A program made the position numbers and the translations under genes. A model generated the notes under the pieces. That model was given only the letters and a program-made list of their open reading frames with translations, ran no database searches and was not told where the DNA came from. Positions 53,780-63,381 of a stretch of DNA of 64,000 bases are shown here, piece after piece. Positions within the stretch are counted from its first letter, which is position 1, and each line of letters starts with the position of its first letter. The DNA is from Bacteroidales bacterium (lineage in GTDB: Bacteria; Bacteroidota; Bacteroidia; Bacteroidales; VadinHA17), in assembly GCA_025358455.1 (NCBI GenBank), contig JANYJP010000052.1, positions 1 through 64,000 of the forward strand, given 5' to 3'.

Positions 53780-56767
53780 ATGCGCCCTATAAGGTCATTT
53801 TTATTATTATTGATCTTTCTGTCCTGTTTTACTGGTCTTCATTATATTATTCCAGCAAATCAACTCTTCCCGTCAATTTATGAATTCCTTCCTGCTGATC
53901 TTATAAATAGCTTATTATCAGATGATAAGGCTAATCAGGTTAAAGAAACTGAACTTCCCTGCGATTCTATAAAGATTCCGATTCCTGATATTATTGTCCC
54001 ATTAGATTCGGTTAAATCGGATAGTACGGATATCCCGGTAGACCCCATGAAAGGATTTCTGGATTCACTCAGATATTCCCACGGCCAGGTGCGGATTATG
54101 TATTATGGTGATTCACAGATTGAAGGCGACCGGATAACTTCATATCTTCGTCAGACTTTACGAAAAAAACTGGGAGGAACCGGTCCCGGACTATTTCTGC
54201 CTCTGATGCCAGTAATGTATACTAATACAATCTGGCTTAAATCGTCTTCCAACTGGAAAAGGTATAATTATCTTTCATTTAAAACAGGTGAATTATCACA
54301 TCGTGAACTTGGTCCATTTATGACTATTTGCCGTTATTTACCTGAAAATGAAGTATCAGCAGTACCGGTAAAGGCTTTCGTGAGGATCAGACCAAGTAAT
54401 ATGGCTGACAGTTCCGCTTCTGAATATGATTTTTTAAGAGTATTCTATGGGAACACAAACGGTTTAGTAAATTTTATAGTTAAAACAGATGAAAAAGAGG
54501 TATTTGCAGATGCTCTGAAAAGGGGTAAAGGTTTAAATGAGATCAACTGCCCTATTAATCATGGAACATCTGTGTCGATTGAATTTACAGGGAATGTGAG
54601 TCCTGATATTTACGGTATAAGTATCGAAAGCCGTAAAGGTTTGATACTTGACAATATTCCTCAGCGTGGTAGTGCAGGACTGGAATTCACAATGGTTGAC
54701 AGAAAAAACCTGACCGAATCATACAAAATACTTGCTCCTGATTTATTTATTCTTCACTATGGTCTGAACATAGTAAAAAATGTCAGAGACGATTATTCAT
54801 ATTATCAAAAAGGATTGAGCCGGCAGCTTGCACTCCTTAAAAAGATTTCACCTGAAACCCGGATACTTGTAATAAGTCTGACTGATATGGCTGTAAAAGA
54901 GGGTGACAGTATTAAGCCGTATCGAAATATCCCTTCAATAATTGAAGCTCAGAGAAAAGCTACACTTGCAGCCGGTGTTACTTTCTGGGATTCATATGAT
55001 GCTATGGGAGGCGGATCTTCAATTATCAGATGGGAAGAAAAGAAAACACCTCTTGCCCAGAAAGATTTTGTTCACTTTACCTATTCTGGTGCAGATAGCC
55101 TTTCAAAAATGCTGGTTGATGCGATGTTTGAGCAGAAAGAAAAGGTTCCTGTTAACAGAATCGAAAATAGTATTAATTCAGACAGTGCAATTCAGAAACA
55201 ACCTGTTTCAATTGTACAGTCAAGTGCTGAAATTGAGAAGCCCGGCCTGATAAGGTCTCTTTACACTTCAATTTTTAAATATGATCCGGCAAAACCTCTG
55301 ATCTTTTCAACTGCTGCCTTTTGGCTTTTCTTCCTGGTAGTACTGGCCGGATACAGCCTGATTTATAAGAAGCTGTTTATAAGGAATTTCTATCTCTTCC
55401 TGGTAAGTCTCTTTTTTTATTATAAGTCAGGTGGCCTGTTTCTGTTTCTTCTGATTTTTGTAACACTCATTGATTTTACCTGTGGATTACTTATCCACAA
55501 TTCAGGTAAAAAATTCATGAAACGATTTTTTATTCTTCTTAGTGTAATTTCAAATCTGGGGATACTTGCCTATTTTAAATATGCCGGTTTTTTTGTGAAC
55601 TCAATTAATGATCTTTTTGGAACTGACCTTCAGGTTCATGATTTCCTTGCGGCTTTTTCTAATTTCCATTTTGGTACATCATTTAATATAAGTACTATCA
55701 TTCTTCCGGTGGGGATCTCCTTCTTCACTTTTCAGTCACTTAGTTATACACTTGATATATACAGGAAAAAGATAGCACCGGTAAGGAACATCATCGATTT
55801 TGGTTTTTACGTATCTTTTTTTCCACAGTTGGTTGCCGGACCAATTGTTAGGGCTTCTGAGTTTATACCGCAGTTATATAATGAGTTCCATGTAGGTAAG
55901 AGAGAATTCAGTCATGCCATGTTCCTTATATCCAAAGGACTTATAAAAAAGATAATTATTTCCGATTTTATAGCCACTAACTTCATCGATCGTGTATTTG
56001 ACGCACCCTCAATCTATTCAGGATTTGAAAACCTGATGGCTGTTTATGGATATGGCCTTCAGATTTATTGTGATTTTTCAGGATATACTGATATCGCTAT
56101 CGGTTTAGGATTGATACTTGGATTCAGGTTACCGGTTAATTTCAATTCACCATATAAGGCTGCAAGTATTTCAGATTTTTGGAAACGGTGGCATATTTCT
56201 CTTTCACGTTGGTTAAAAGATTATCTCTACATTCCCCTTGGAGGCAACAGAAAAGGTAGAACCCGTACATATGTTAATCTTTTAATCACTATGTTACTTG
56301 GAGGGTTATGGCATGGCGCAGACCTGAGGTTTATTATATGGGGATTTTTACATGGAGCAGGGTTGGTAATTAACAGGATATGGAATTCAATTTTTGGAGA
56401 AAGGCAAAGATGGGGTTGGATAGGCAAGTCGATCTCTGTTTTCATTACTTTCCAGTTTGTAAGCTTTGCCTGGATATTTTTCAGAGCTCCCGATATGGCA
56501 AGCGTTAAAATTATGCTAAGCCAGATTAGTGAAAATTTTTCACCCGGTTCATATATGACTGTTCTCCCGGCATACAGCGGTGTCTTTCTGCTTATGGCTG
56601 TAGGGTATATAATTCATTTTCTTCCGGAAAGAATTAAAGAGTCATACAGGGGCCTGTTTATCAGGATCCCTCTCTTTGCACAACTTGTTGTTTTAATGAT
56701 AATAGCAGTACTGCTTTTTCAGATGAGATCAACAGAAACGCTGCCGTTTATTTACTTCAGATTTTGA
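53780..56767 (+). CDS. SGNH-hydrolase-like / MBOAT O-acyltransferase fusion
   Basis: The 995-residue protein has a signal anchor, then an SGNH/GDSL-like extracytoplasmic domain (about residues 90-450) with IMYYGDSQIEGDR near the start and the DFVHFTYSGA block supplying Asp and His. A C-terminal MBOAT domain of about ten helices begins near residue 515 and shows FFPQLVAGPIVR, FWKRWHISLSRWLKDYLYIPLGGNRKG and the catalytic His in LLGGLWHGADLRFI. Related acetyl transfer systems keep these two parts as separate proteins (AlgI with AlgJ/AlgX). It probably O-acetylates an envelope polymer, with peptidoglycan one candidate given the neighbouring transglycosylase. Confidence 0.88.
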   Translation: MRPIRSFLLLLIFLSCFTGLHYIIPANQLFPSIYEFLPADLINSLLSDDKANQVKETELPCDSIKIPIPDIIVPLDSVKSDSTDIPVDPMKGFLDSLRYSHGQVRIMYYGDSQIEGDRITSYLRQTLRKKLGGTGPGLFLPLMPVMYTNTIWLKSSSNWKRYNYLSFKTGELSHRELGPFMTICRYLPENEVSAVPVKAFVRIRPSNMADSSASEYDFLRVFYGNTNGLVNFIVKTDEKEVFADALKRGKGLNEINCPINHGTSVSIEFTGNVSPDIYGISIESRKGLILDNIPQRGSAGLEFTMVDRKNLTESYKILAPDLFILHYGLNIVKNVRDDYSYYQKGLSRQLALLKKISPETRILVISLTDMAVKEGDSIKPYRNIPSIIEAQRKATLAAGVTFWDSYDAMGGGSSIIRWEEKKTPLAQKDFVHFTYSGADSLSKMLVDAMFEQKEKVPVNRIENSINSDSAIQKQPVSIVQSSAEIEKPGLIRSLYTSIFKYDPAKPLIFSTAAFWLFFLVVLAGYSLIYKKLFIRNFYLFLVSLFFYYKSGGLFLFLLIFVTLIDFTCGLLIHNSGKKFMKRFFILLSVISNLGILAYFKYAGFFVNSINDLFGTDLQVHDFLAAFSNFHFGTSFNISTIILPVGISFFTFQSLSYTLDIYRKKIAPVRNIIDFGFYVSFFPQLVAGPIVRASEFIPQLYNEFHVGKREFSHAMFLISKGLIKKIIISDFIATNFIDRVFDAPSIYSGFENLMAVYGYGLQIYCDFSGYTDIAIGLGLILGFRLPVNFNSPYKAASISDFWKRWHISLSRWLKDYLYIPLGGNRKGRTRTYVNLLITMLLGGLWHGADLRFIIWGFLHGAGLVINRIWNSIFGERQRWGWIGKSISVFITFQFVSFAWIFFRAPDMASVKIMLSQISENFSPGSYMTVLPAYSGVFLLMAVGYIIHFLPERIKESYRGLFIRIPLFAQLVVLMIIAVLLFQMRSTETLPFIYFRF

Positions 56768-56813
56768 GTGCTCTCTACACCCAGATCTTTGCTTGTAAAT
56801 TCACATCGCCACG

Positions 56814-58043
56814 TTACAGATATACGTCTGCGTTTGCAGCTCCTTTAACAAACGGCGCTATAGCCCTGTTATAGATACCTTGAACATAGGCAATCGCCAT
56901 ACCGTAATTTGTAACAGGCACTCCTGCTTTAACAGCTAAACTCAATCTGTTATTAAGTTGTTTTCTTGTGATCATGCAGCCACCACATTGTATAACAAGG
57001 GAGTAGTCAGTTACAGGTCGTGGTAATAGATCCAGCCCGGCTACTACATCATATTCAATTTTTTTGCCTGTGAAGTTAGTTATCCACCTTGGGATCTTGG
57101 TTCTTCCAATGTCATCGCATGAAACATGATGTGTACATGACTCAAGAAGAAGTACCCTGTCGCCATCTTTTAGCTCAGATATTTTAGGTGTCCCCTTGAG
57201 GTAATTTTCGAAATCGCCTTTAAATCTGGCAAGCATAATGCTAAAGCTTGTAAGTGGAATATCTTTTGGAACAGAGGCATCCGCCTTCACAAACACCTGT
57301 GAATCAGTAATTGCAAGCACAGGTTTTATTTTTGTTTTCTTCAGGAAAGCGTCAACTTCCCTCTCTTTCAAAACGATTGCAATGGCTTCATTGTCGAGAA
57401 TGTCTCTTATTGCCTGCACCTGAGGAAGGATTAAGCGTCCCTCGGGAGCTTCGATATCGATAGGAGTTATAAGGAGGACAATATCTCCATAGCTGATAAG
57501 ATCTCCGAGTAGTTTTGCAGTTTTGTAGGAATGTTCAGGAATTGTGTTCCGGACAAGGGAGATAAGCGCCTCATAATTTCGTTTATCAATAGAAGAAAAC
57601 TCAAACAACTCACTACCGGTTATGGAAAAAACCTTATCCTTGAAATCCGATGTAGGCTCTTTGATATCTGATTTACTGTGAATTACAATAAATGGTATAT
57701 CCTGAGAATGAAATTTCCTGATAAGTTCATCTTCATCATCTCCCCAGGAATTATTAGTTACGACCAGTAGGGCCAGATCGACTATGTCAAGTGTTCTTAA
57801 GGTCCTGTCCACTCTTTTTTGGCCAAGATCGCCAGAGTCGTCAATTCCGGCAGTATCGACAAGAATTACCGGACCAAACCCTGTGATCTCAAATGATTTC
57901 TTTACTGGATCTGTCGTAGTCCCGGCATGATCAGATACAATAGCAATATCCTGCCCCGCGAGGCAGTTTATAAGACTGCTCTTCCCGTTATTACGACGAC
58001 CGTAAATGCCAATATGTGGTTTAGCCTCTCGTCCTTTTGTCAT
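56814..58043 (-). CDS. hydF: [FeFe]-hydrogenase H-cluster maturation GTPase HydF
   Basis: The 409-residue protein has an N-terminal GTPase domain (GRRNNGKSSLIN, HAGTTTDP, VDTAGIDD, HSKSD). The C-terminal cluster-binding part begins with ESCTHHVSC and ends with QCGGCMITRKQLNNRL, which gives the CxH...HC/CxxC ligand set of HydF. It is the scaffold on which HydE and HydG build the diiron centre. hydE, hydG and the hydrogenase itself are not in the window. It follows aspA by 58 bases on the same strand. Confidence 0.95.
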   Translation of the reverse strand: MTKGREAKPHIGIYGRRNNGKSSLINCLAGQDIAIVSDHAGTTTDPVKKSFEITGFGPVILVDTAGIDDSGDLGQKRVDRTLRTLDIVDLALLVVTNNSWGDDEDELIRKFHSQDIPFIVIHSKSDIKEPTSDFKDKVFSITGSELFEFSSIDKRNYEALISLVRNTIPEHSYKTAKLLGDLISYGDIVLLITPIDIEAPEGRLILPQVQAIRDILDNEAIAIVLKEREVDAFLKKTKIKPVLAITDSQVFVKADASVPKDIPLTSFSIMLARFKGDFENYLKGTPKISELKDGDRVLLLESCTHHVSCDDIGRTKIPRWITNFTGKKIEYDVVAGLDLLPRPVTDYSLVIQCGGCMITRKQLNNRLSLAVKAGVPVTNYGMAIAYVQGIYNRAIAPFVKGAANADVYL

Positions 58044-58062
58044 ATTCTGAAGGAATTTGGTG

Positions 58063-58070
58063 CAAAATTA
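58063..58070 (-). promoter_or_regulatory. -7 element upstream of hydF
   Basis: On the minus strand TAATTTTG matches TAnnTTTG, 20 bases before the hydF ATG, so hydF may have a promoter of its own inside the aspA-hydF gap. Confidence 0.35.
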
Positions 58071-58101
58071 GCAAATATTAAACAGGAAAATCTGGAATTG
58101 G

Positions 58102-59538
58102 TTACAGATCATCGAGAGAAAACCCGAGCTTAAGCAGATTACCGGGTTGAAGTATAGTTCTGAGTTTTGAGTCATCCAACACTTTCAGTATATTATTGGC
58201 TTCGAAGATATTGATCTTCTTTTCTTTCATAAGCAAAGATATTTCAGCGGCCTTATGATAACCGATATGAGGACTTAAAGCTGTTGTAATGGATGGGCTG
58301 TTAATCAGTGCTTCATATCCGGCAGTTTCATCTATTTTCAGTCCGGCAAACAGATTATTCAATAAAGTAATATTGCAGGATATCAGGAGGTTAATACTTT
58401 CAATGATTGCATAACCAATTACCGGCAGGTATGCATTCAGTTCAAGTGAGCCTTGTCCGCAGAGTGAACTTATCAGAACATCATTTGAATAAATTTTATG
58501 AGCAGAGGAAATTATAAACTCAGGGATTACCGGATTAACCTTACCAGGCATGATTGAACTTCCTACCTGCATTTCAGGTATTGAAATAGTTTTTTTACCA
58601 GCAAGATCAGAAGACATAATGCGCAGGTCGGAAGACATTTTTTCCAGATTAACAGCATGTGCTTTTAATGTGGCATGTATCTCCACCCATCTGTCGAGAT
58701 TAGAAGTTGCATCGGAAAGATTTTCACCATGGGCAAGTGGCAATCCTGTAAGATCGCGTAATTCCGGAACTACTTCCATAATGAAATACCGTGGGAGCGA
58801 CAGACCCGTTCCGATAGCGCCACCGCCCAGATTAACCTGTTTAATCCGTTCAGAGCATTTTGAAACTCTCCACCAGTCGCGCGACAGAGCCTCATTATAA
58901 GTACTGAATAATAAACCGAATGATGAGGGTACAGCTTCCTGCATCTGGGTATATCCCGGACGAAGTTTTTCCCTGTTTCCCGCTTCAAATTCTTCTACCT
59001 TCTGGCGGAGCATATTTATCTTCTCTTCAAGTGATTGAAGAAGTTTCATTACTGCAACTGTGAGAGCAGTAGGAATTACATCGTTGGTCGATTGATAGAT
59101 GTTAGCATGTTCTGTGGGATCAATAAAATCATATTCACCGCATTTGTGACCGGTCTTCAGCAGAGCTGAGTTTGTGATGATCTCATTGATGTTCATATTG
59201 ATGCTGGTCCCGGCCCCTCCCTGAACAGCAGGAACAATGAATTGATCAAAATGATTTCCCTCGGCAACTCCGGATGCAGCTTCAATCATTTCACCAATAA
59301 AATCATTCCTTATTATCTTATCAGGAAGGTCTTTCCCATATTTTTCAATAGCAGTTTTGCAGAATTTTTTGTAGGTATTATAGCAGGCAAGTTTGGTAAT
59401 ACCTACTGCCTTATACCATTCGATCGGGAATTGAGTATTCCCTGGAAAATTTTCTTTTGCCCTCACAGCATGAATACCATATAAAGCATCGGCTGGTATT
59501 TGTCTCTGGCCAAGACTGTCTTTTTCTATCCGGTACAT
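58102..59538 (-). CDS. aspA: Aspartate ammonia-lyase
   Basis: The enzyme splits aspartate into fumarate and ammonia. Family motifs are GIHAVRAKENFP, TSTDxxP-like YQSTNDVIPTALTVA, and the signature loop GSSIMPGKVNPVIPE with the catalytic Ser. The start at 59538 (MYRIEKDSLGQRQIP) matches the family and gives 478 residues; the 33 earlier codons cross a spacer. aspA genes are found in hydrogenase maturation clusters elsewhere, so its position before hydF may be functional. Confidence 0.95.
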   Translation of the reverse strand: MYRIEKDSLGQRQIPADALYGIHAVRAKENFPGNTQFPIEWYKAVGITKLACYNTYKKFCKTAIEKYGKDLPDKIIRNDFIGEMIEAASGVAEGNHFDQFIVPAVQGGAGTSINMNINEIITNSALLKTGHKCGEYDFIDPTEHANIYQSTNDVIPTALTVAVMKLLQSLEEKINMLRQKVEEFEAGNREKLRPGYTQMQEAVPSSFGLLFSTYNEALSRDWWRVSKCSERIKQVNLGGGAIGTGLSLPRYFIMEVVPELRDLTGLPLAHGENLSDATSNLDRWVEIHATLKAHAVNLEKMSSDLRIMSSDLAGKKTISIPEMQVGSSIMPGKVNPVIPEFIISSAHKIYSNDVLISSLCGQGSLELNAYLPVIGYAIIESINLLISCNITLLNNLFAGLKIDETAGYEALINSPSITTALSPHIGYHKAAEISLLMKEKKINIFEANNILKVLDDSKLRTILQPGNLLKLGFSLDDL

Positions 59539-59642
59539 AGGGTCGATATTTCTCTGTTTTTTCGCATCCTTCAACCTAAAGAGGGTATAAATCAATCTCA
59601 GAATGTGTGTCGCTTCGCGGGAGATGGGGGCATTCAAAAGAG

Positions 59643-60818
59643 TCAGATGTTGCTACCCGAAACGGGTTTTGCATATGCAACTACATCATTTCCGGTAATT
59701 TCACTCTGGCAAAGGATTATCAGTCTCTCAATAACATTTCTGAACTCTCTTATATTTCCTGTCCATTGTATTCTTTTGAGCTCATCTATTGCATCTTTCT
59801 TTATTATCTTTCTGCTCATGCCATATTCATTGCAGATCAGTGTGTTAAAATGTTCTGCCAGGAGGGGAATATCTTCAGTTCGTTCGTTAAGTGAAGGGAC
59901 ATGGATAAGGATTACACTCAGCCTGTGATACAAATCTTCTCTGAATCCATTCGTTTCAATCTCTTTTTTGATATTTTTATTTGTAGCAGTTATTACCCTT
60001 ACATTCACATGAATATCTTTATCTGAGCCGACCCTTGTAATTTTATTTTCCTGAAGTGCCCTCAGTACTTTAGCCTGTGCTGACAGGCTCATGTCACCAA
60101 TCTCATCAAGGAACAGAGTACCTCCATTAGCCTGTTCAAATTTGCCAATCCTCTGTTTAATAGCTGATGTGAATGACCCTTTTTCGTGACCAAAAAGCTC
60201 ACTTTCAATAAGTTCAGATGGTATGGCAGCGCAATTTACCTCAACAAACGGGCCTTTTGCCCTGCTACTTTTTTCATGGATCTGATGTGCCACCAGCTCT
60301 TTTCCTGTTCCGTTTGCACCGGTAATAAGTACTCTTGCTTCAGTTGATGCAACCCTGTCGATCATACTTTTGACCTTCTCGATTGGTTCAGATTCACCAA
60401 CAATCTCATACATCTTGCTGACCTTATTTTTAAGAACCTGAGTCTGTGTGATAAGAGTGGACTTATCCATAGCATTTCGGATCGTGATCAGGAGTCTGTT
60501 AAGGTCGAGGGGCTTTTCGAGAAAATCGTAAGCTCCTTTTTTTATTGCTTCAACGGCTGTATCGATATTACCGTGACCGGAGATCATAATAACAGGTGTA
60601 TCATTTGAAGTCTCAGCTATTTTACCAAGAACTTCAATACCATCCATCTTGGCCATCTTGATGTCGCAGAGAATTATATCGTATGAGTTGGCGGAAAACA
60701 TCTCAAGGCCTTTTGGCCCATCTTCAGCGAGATCGACCTCATATTTCTCATACTCAAGAACCTCCTTCAGTGTATTCCGGATTGCCCTTTCGTCATCAAT
60801 TACTAATATTTTAGACAT
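59643..60818 (-). CDS. Sigma-54 response regulator (REC-AAA+) lacking the DNA-binding domain
   Basis: The 391-residue protein has a receiver domain (ILVIDDERAIRN, phospho-acceptor in DIILCDIKMAKMDG, Lys in YDFLEKPLDL) and a sigma-54 activator AAA+ domain with Walker A GANGTGKE, the sigma-54 contact loop GSFTSA (usual form GAFTGA) and LFLDEIGDMSLSAQAK. It ends shortly after GNIREFRNVIERLIIL with no Fis-type HTH, which typical NtrC proteins of about 450 residues have. It may act from solution. Its kinase is not nearby. Confidence 0.9.
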   Translation of the reverse strand: MSKILVIDDERAIRNTLKEVLEYEKYEVDLAEDGPKGLEMFSANSYDIILCDIKMAKMDGIEVLGKIAETSNDTPVIMISGHGNIDTAVEAIKKGAYDFLEKPLDLNRLLITIRNAMDKSTLITQTQVLKNKVSKMYEIVGESEPIEKVKSMIDRVASTEARVLITGANGTGKELVAHQIHEKSSRAKGPFVEVNCAAIPSELIESELFGHEKGSFTSAIKQRIGKFEQANGGTLFLDEIGDMSLSAQAKVLRALQENKITRVGSDKDIHVNVRVITATNKNIKKEIETNGFREDLYHRLSVILIHVPSLNERTEDIPLLAEHFNTLICNEYGMSRKIIKKDAIDELKRIQWTGNIREFRNVIERLIILCQSEITGNDVVAYAKPVSGSNI

Positions 60819-60914
60819 TTACTTTTGTCTTTTACTTTCACCTTTTGTCTTTCACCTTTTTTCACCACGGATTACACGGAGATCGCGGATTTGCCCTGTG
60901 CCCTGTGCCTTTCT
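60819..60914. repeat. Low-complexity spacer with CTTTTGTCTTTT repeats and a CACGGATTACACGGA motif
   Basis: The gap between the regulator and the ABC permease contains repeated TTTTGTCTTT-like units at about 60820-60862, then ACCACGGATTACACGGAGAT and a CCCTGTGCCCTGTGCC direct repeat. The first part is the reverse complement style of the AAAAGAC repeats before lon at 30360. Confidence 0.55.
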
Positions 60915-62273
60915 TTACCCACTGTATCTCAGCCACTTCCACATCTCTTTCCAGGAAGTCTTTTTGCCGTACATCAGGATTCCTGTACGATACACCTTTG
61001 CTGCCATCCATACAAATCCTGCAAATGTTACAAGCATTATTATCATGGAAACAGCTATCTGCCAGTAAGGTACACCAAATGGAATGCGCGCCATCATAAC
61101 AATAGGTGAGGTAAGGGGGATCATTGAGCACCAGAATGACAGAGAGCTCTCAGGGTTTTGCATAGTCCCCATCGCAACCATAAGTGCGAGTATTATTGGA
61201 ATTGTTACCGGAAGCATGAATTGCTGCGTTTCAGTTTCATTATCGACTGCGGAGCCGATTGCAGCAAAAACGGACGCGTACAAAAGATATCCTGTTATAA
61301 AATAAAAGATAAAACAGATTATTATCAGTACCCATGGCTGATTCATAGCGCTGTCGAACAGCATGGAGAACTCAGCAAGTTTCGGAGAAACATCTGCCTG
61401 TTGTGTTGAAACAGCAACCGTCTGACTGCCTGACATTACGTTCTGAGGAACATTTTGAGTTATCTCAGTCATATCGGTTTTTGACAGCAGTGTAGTTTTA
61501 AGAACAGTAATAATGGCTACTGTAAGAAATATCCAGATAAGAAATTGAGTCAGCCCAACAAGAGCAATTCCAACAATTTTTCCCAGCATTAACTGAACCG
61601 GTTTGACTGAAGAAATTATTACTTCGACGACTCTGCTTGTTTTTTCCTCAATAACGCCTCTCATTACCTGGGCCCCAAAAATAAATACAAGCATATACAT
61701 AAGGAAACCAAATATATATGCCAGGGCCATAGCTATCCCGGTGCTTGTCTTTTTTACTGCTCCTGTTGAATCTATATTGATAGTCTGTATGGAAACACTT
61801 GTCTCAATGTTTTTCATTATATCATCAAGATTATCGATTTTATAGGCAAGTAACTTTTGCCTTTCAATCTCCTTTTTAAGAGAGTTCTCAATATGTTGCA
61901 GCAGACCAATCGGAGGCTGTTGTTTTGAGATAAGCTCAACAGCATTAGGAGTGTTTATCAGTTCAGGTGATATCCAGAGAATTCCATAGTAACCTGAATT
62001 TTCAAAAGATTTCTTCAGATCCTCTACTTTTGTATTTTCAAGGTATATAAATTCAGCATCTTTCGTGTTTGGAACAACACCTTTAAAAAGATCGGAGTTA
62101 TCTTCAACCACGGCAATCTTTTTATGTTCACCACCCTGATTCATCATAAATACAGTAGGCAGAATAAAAATTGCTGCCATAAGCAGAGGTGCAAGAACAG
62201 TCATGATGATAAATGATTTTTTTCTTACCCTTGTTACATATTCTCTTTTAATAATAACAGATATTTTGTTCAT
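60915..62273 (-). CDS. ABC-2 type transporter permease (NatB-like)
   Basis: The 452-residue inner-membrane protein has one N-terminal helix (SFIIMTVLAPLLMAAIFILP), a long extracytoplasmic domain (about residues 40-180) and five or six C-terminal helices. These include GFLMYMLVFIFGAQVMRGVIEEKTSRVVEVIISSVKP, the classic cytoplasmic loop of this family, and SMIPLTSPIVMMARIP near the end. It pairs with the ATPase 31 bases upstream as a two-gene exporter. Sodium export is known for NatAB, but the substrate here is not shown. Confidence 0.9.
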   Translation of the reverse strand: MNKISVIIKREYVTRVRKKSFIIMTVLAPLLMAAIFILPTVFMMNQGGEHKKIAVVEDNSDLFKGVVPNTKDAEFIYLENTKVEDLKKSFENSGYYGILWISPELINTPNAVELISKQQPPIGLLQHIENSLKKEIERQKLLAYKIDNLDDIMKNIETSVSIQTINIDSTGAVKKTSTGIAMALAYIFGFLMYMLVFIFGAQVMRGVIEEKTSRVVEVIISSVKPVQLMLGKIVGIALVGLTQFLIWIFLTVAIITVLKTTLLSKTDMTEITQNVPQNVMSGSQTVAVSTQQADVSPKLAEFSMLFDSAMNQPWVLIIICFIFYFITGYLLYASVFAAIGSAVDNETETQQFMLPVTIPIILALMVAMGTMQNPESSLSFWCSMIPLTSPIVMMARIPFGVPYWQIAVSMIIMLVTFAGFVWMAAKVYRTGILMYGKKTSWKEMWKWLRYSG

Positions 62274-62304
62274 AATGTGAAGGTTTCGAAGTTACTTTCA
62301 GGTT

Positions 62305-63213
62305 TTAATTACGGGCTTCAATTACTCTTATAAAAATCTCATTCATAGATGGGAGAGCAGGGTTAAAAGAGTTGATGTTCCCTGATTTCATCAAAGTCTG
62401 AAGAATTTCATTAGTATTAATAGTACCAGTTGTTTTAAGCCGGATAATACTTTTATTATTCTCCTGTTTCTGATTCAGTACATTGTAATGACCGTTACCT
62501 TCAATTTTTACGTCACCTTCATAAATCAGGTCATATTCGTTAGCTGCCCATTTACTGCGGATTTCATCAACACTCCCTTCAAGAATTGTTTTTGCCTTAT
62601 CAATGAGGGTTATATTATCACAGAGTTCTTCCACAGATGCCATGTTATGAGTTGAAAATATTATTGTGGCTCCTCTTTCTCGCAGAAAAAGTATCTCATT
62701 CTTAATAATATTGGCATTTAGCGGGTCAAATCCGGTGAAAGGCTCATCAAAAATCAGAAGTTTGGGTTCGTGAAGAATTGTAATAATAAACTGAACTTTC
62801 TGTTGCATTCCTTTTGATAACTCTTCCACTTTTTTCCCCCACCAGTCGACAATATCAAGTTTTTTAAACCAGTATTTAAGCCTTTTCATTGCTTCAGCTT
62901 TGGAAAGTCCTTTTAGCTGGGCAAAATAAACGGCTTGTTCGCCAACCTTCATTTTTTTATACAAACCTCTTTCCTCAGGAAGATACCCGATAAACTGAAC
63001 ATCCTCCGGCATTAATTTCTTACCATCCAGGAATAATTCCCCGGTATCAGGTCCTGTTATCTGGTTAATGATCCTGATTAAAGTAGTTTTTCCTGCACCA
63101 TTGGGTCCAAGTAATCCATAAATACATTGTTCCGGTACAGAAATGCTTACGTTGTCGAGTGCCAGGTGGTTCGCGAATTGTTTTGTGATATTCTTTGCTT
63201 CAAAAAGTGGCAT
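62305..63213 (-). CDS. ABC transporter ATP-binding protein (NatA-like)
   Basis: The 302-residue ATPase has Walker A GPNGAGKTT, the Q-loop in GYLPEERGLYKKM, signature LSKGMQQKV, Walker B LLIFDEPFTGFDP and the switch His in FSTHNMAS. A C-terminal extension of about 80 residues follows, typical of the NatA/DUF4162 group. It energises the permease encoded downstream. Confidence 0.93.
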   Translation of the reverse strand: MPLFEAKNITKQFANHLALDNVSISVPEQCIYGLLGPNGAGKTTLIRIINQITGPDTGELFLDGKKLMPEDVQFIGYLPEERGLYKKMKVGEQAVYFAQLKGLSKAEAMKRLKYWFKKLDIVDWWGKKVEELSKGMQQKVQFIITILHEPKLLIFDEPFTGFDPLNANIIKNEILFLRERGATIIFSTHNMASVEELCDNITLIDKAKTILEGSVDEIRSKWAANEYDLIYEGDVKIEGNGHYNVLNQKQENNKSIIRLKTTGTINTNEILQTLMKSGNINSFNPALPSMNEIFIRVIEARN

Positions 63214-63285
63214 ATGGCATTAATTTTAAATATTTCTAAAGACACGTAAATATATAGAAAAATCACCGTGATACTCTCCCGATTA

Positions 63286-63331
63286 ATTGTTACAAGTTAT
63301 ACTTCTCTGTTTGATTTGTTGCAAGTTACTT
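63286..63331. repeat. Imperfect direct repeat TTGTTRCAAGTTA
   Basis: TTGTTACAAGTTATAC near 63287 and TTGTTGCAAGTTACTT near 63316 are direct copies about 29 bases apart in the gap between dnaJ and the ABC genes. Significance unknown. Confidence 0.35.
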
Positions 63332-63381
63332 GAAGCAGCCCAGTCCAGGCATGAGTGAACTCACCCTCATACCCGTCTATT

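Noticed and set aside
59539..59637. 33-codon N-terminal extension of aspA
   Set aside because: It is not family sequence and runs through the spacer after the response regulator gene.
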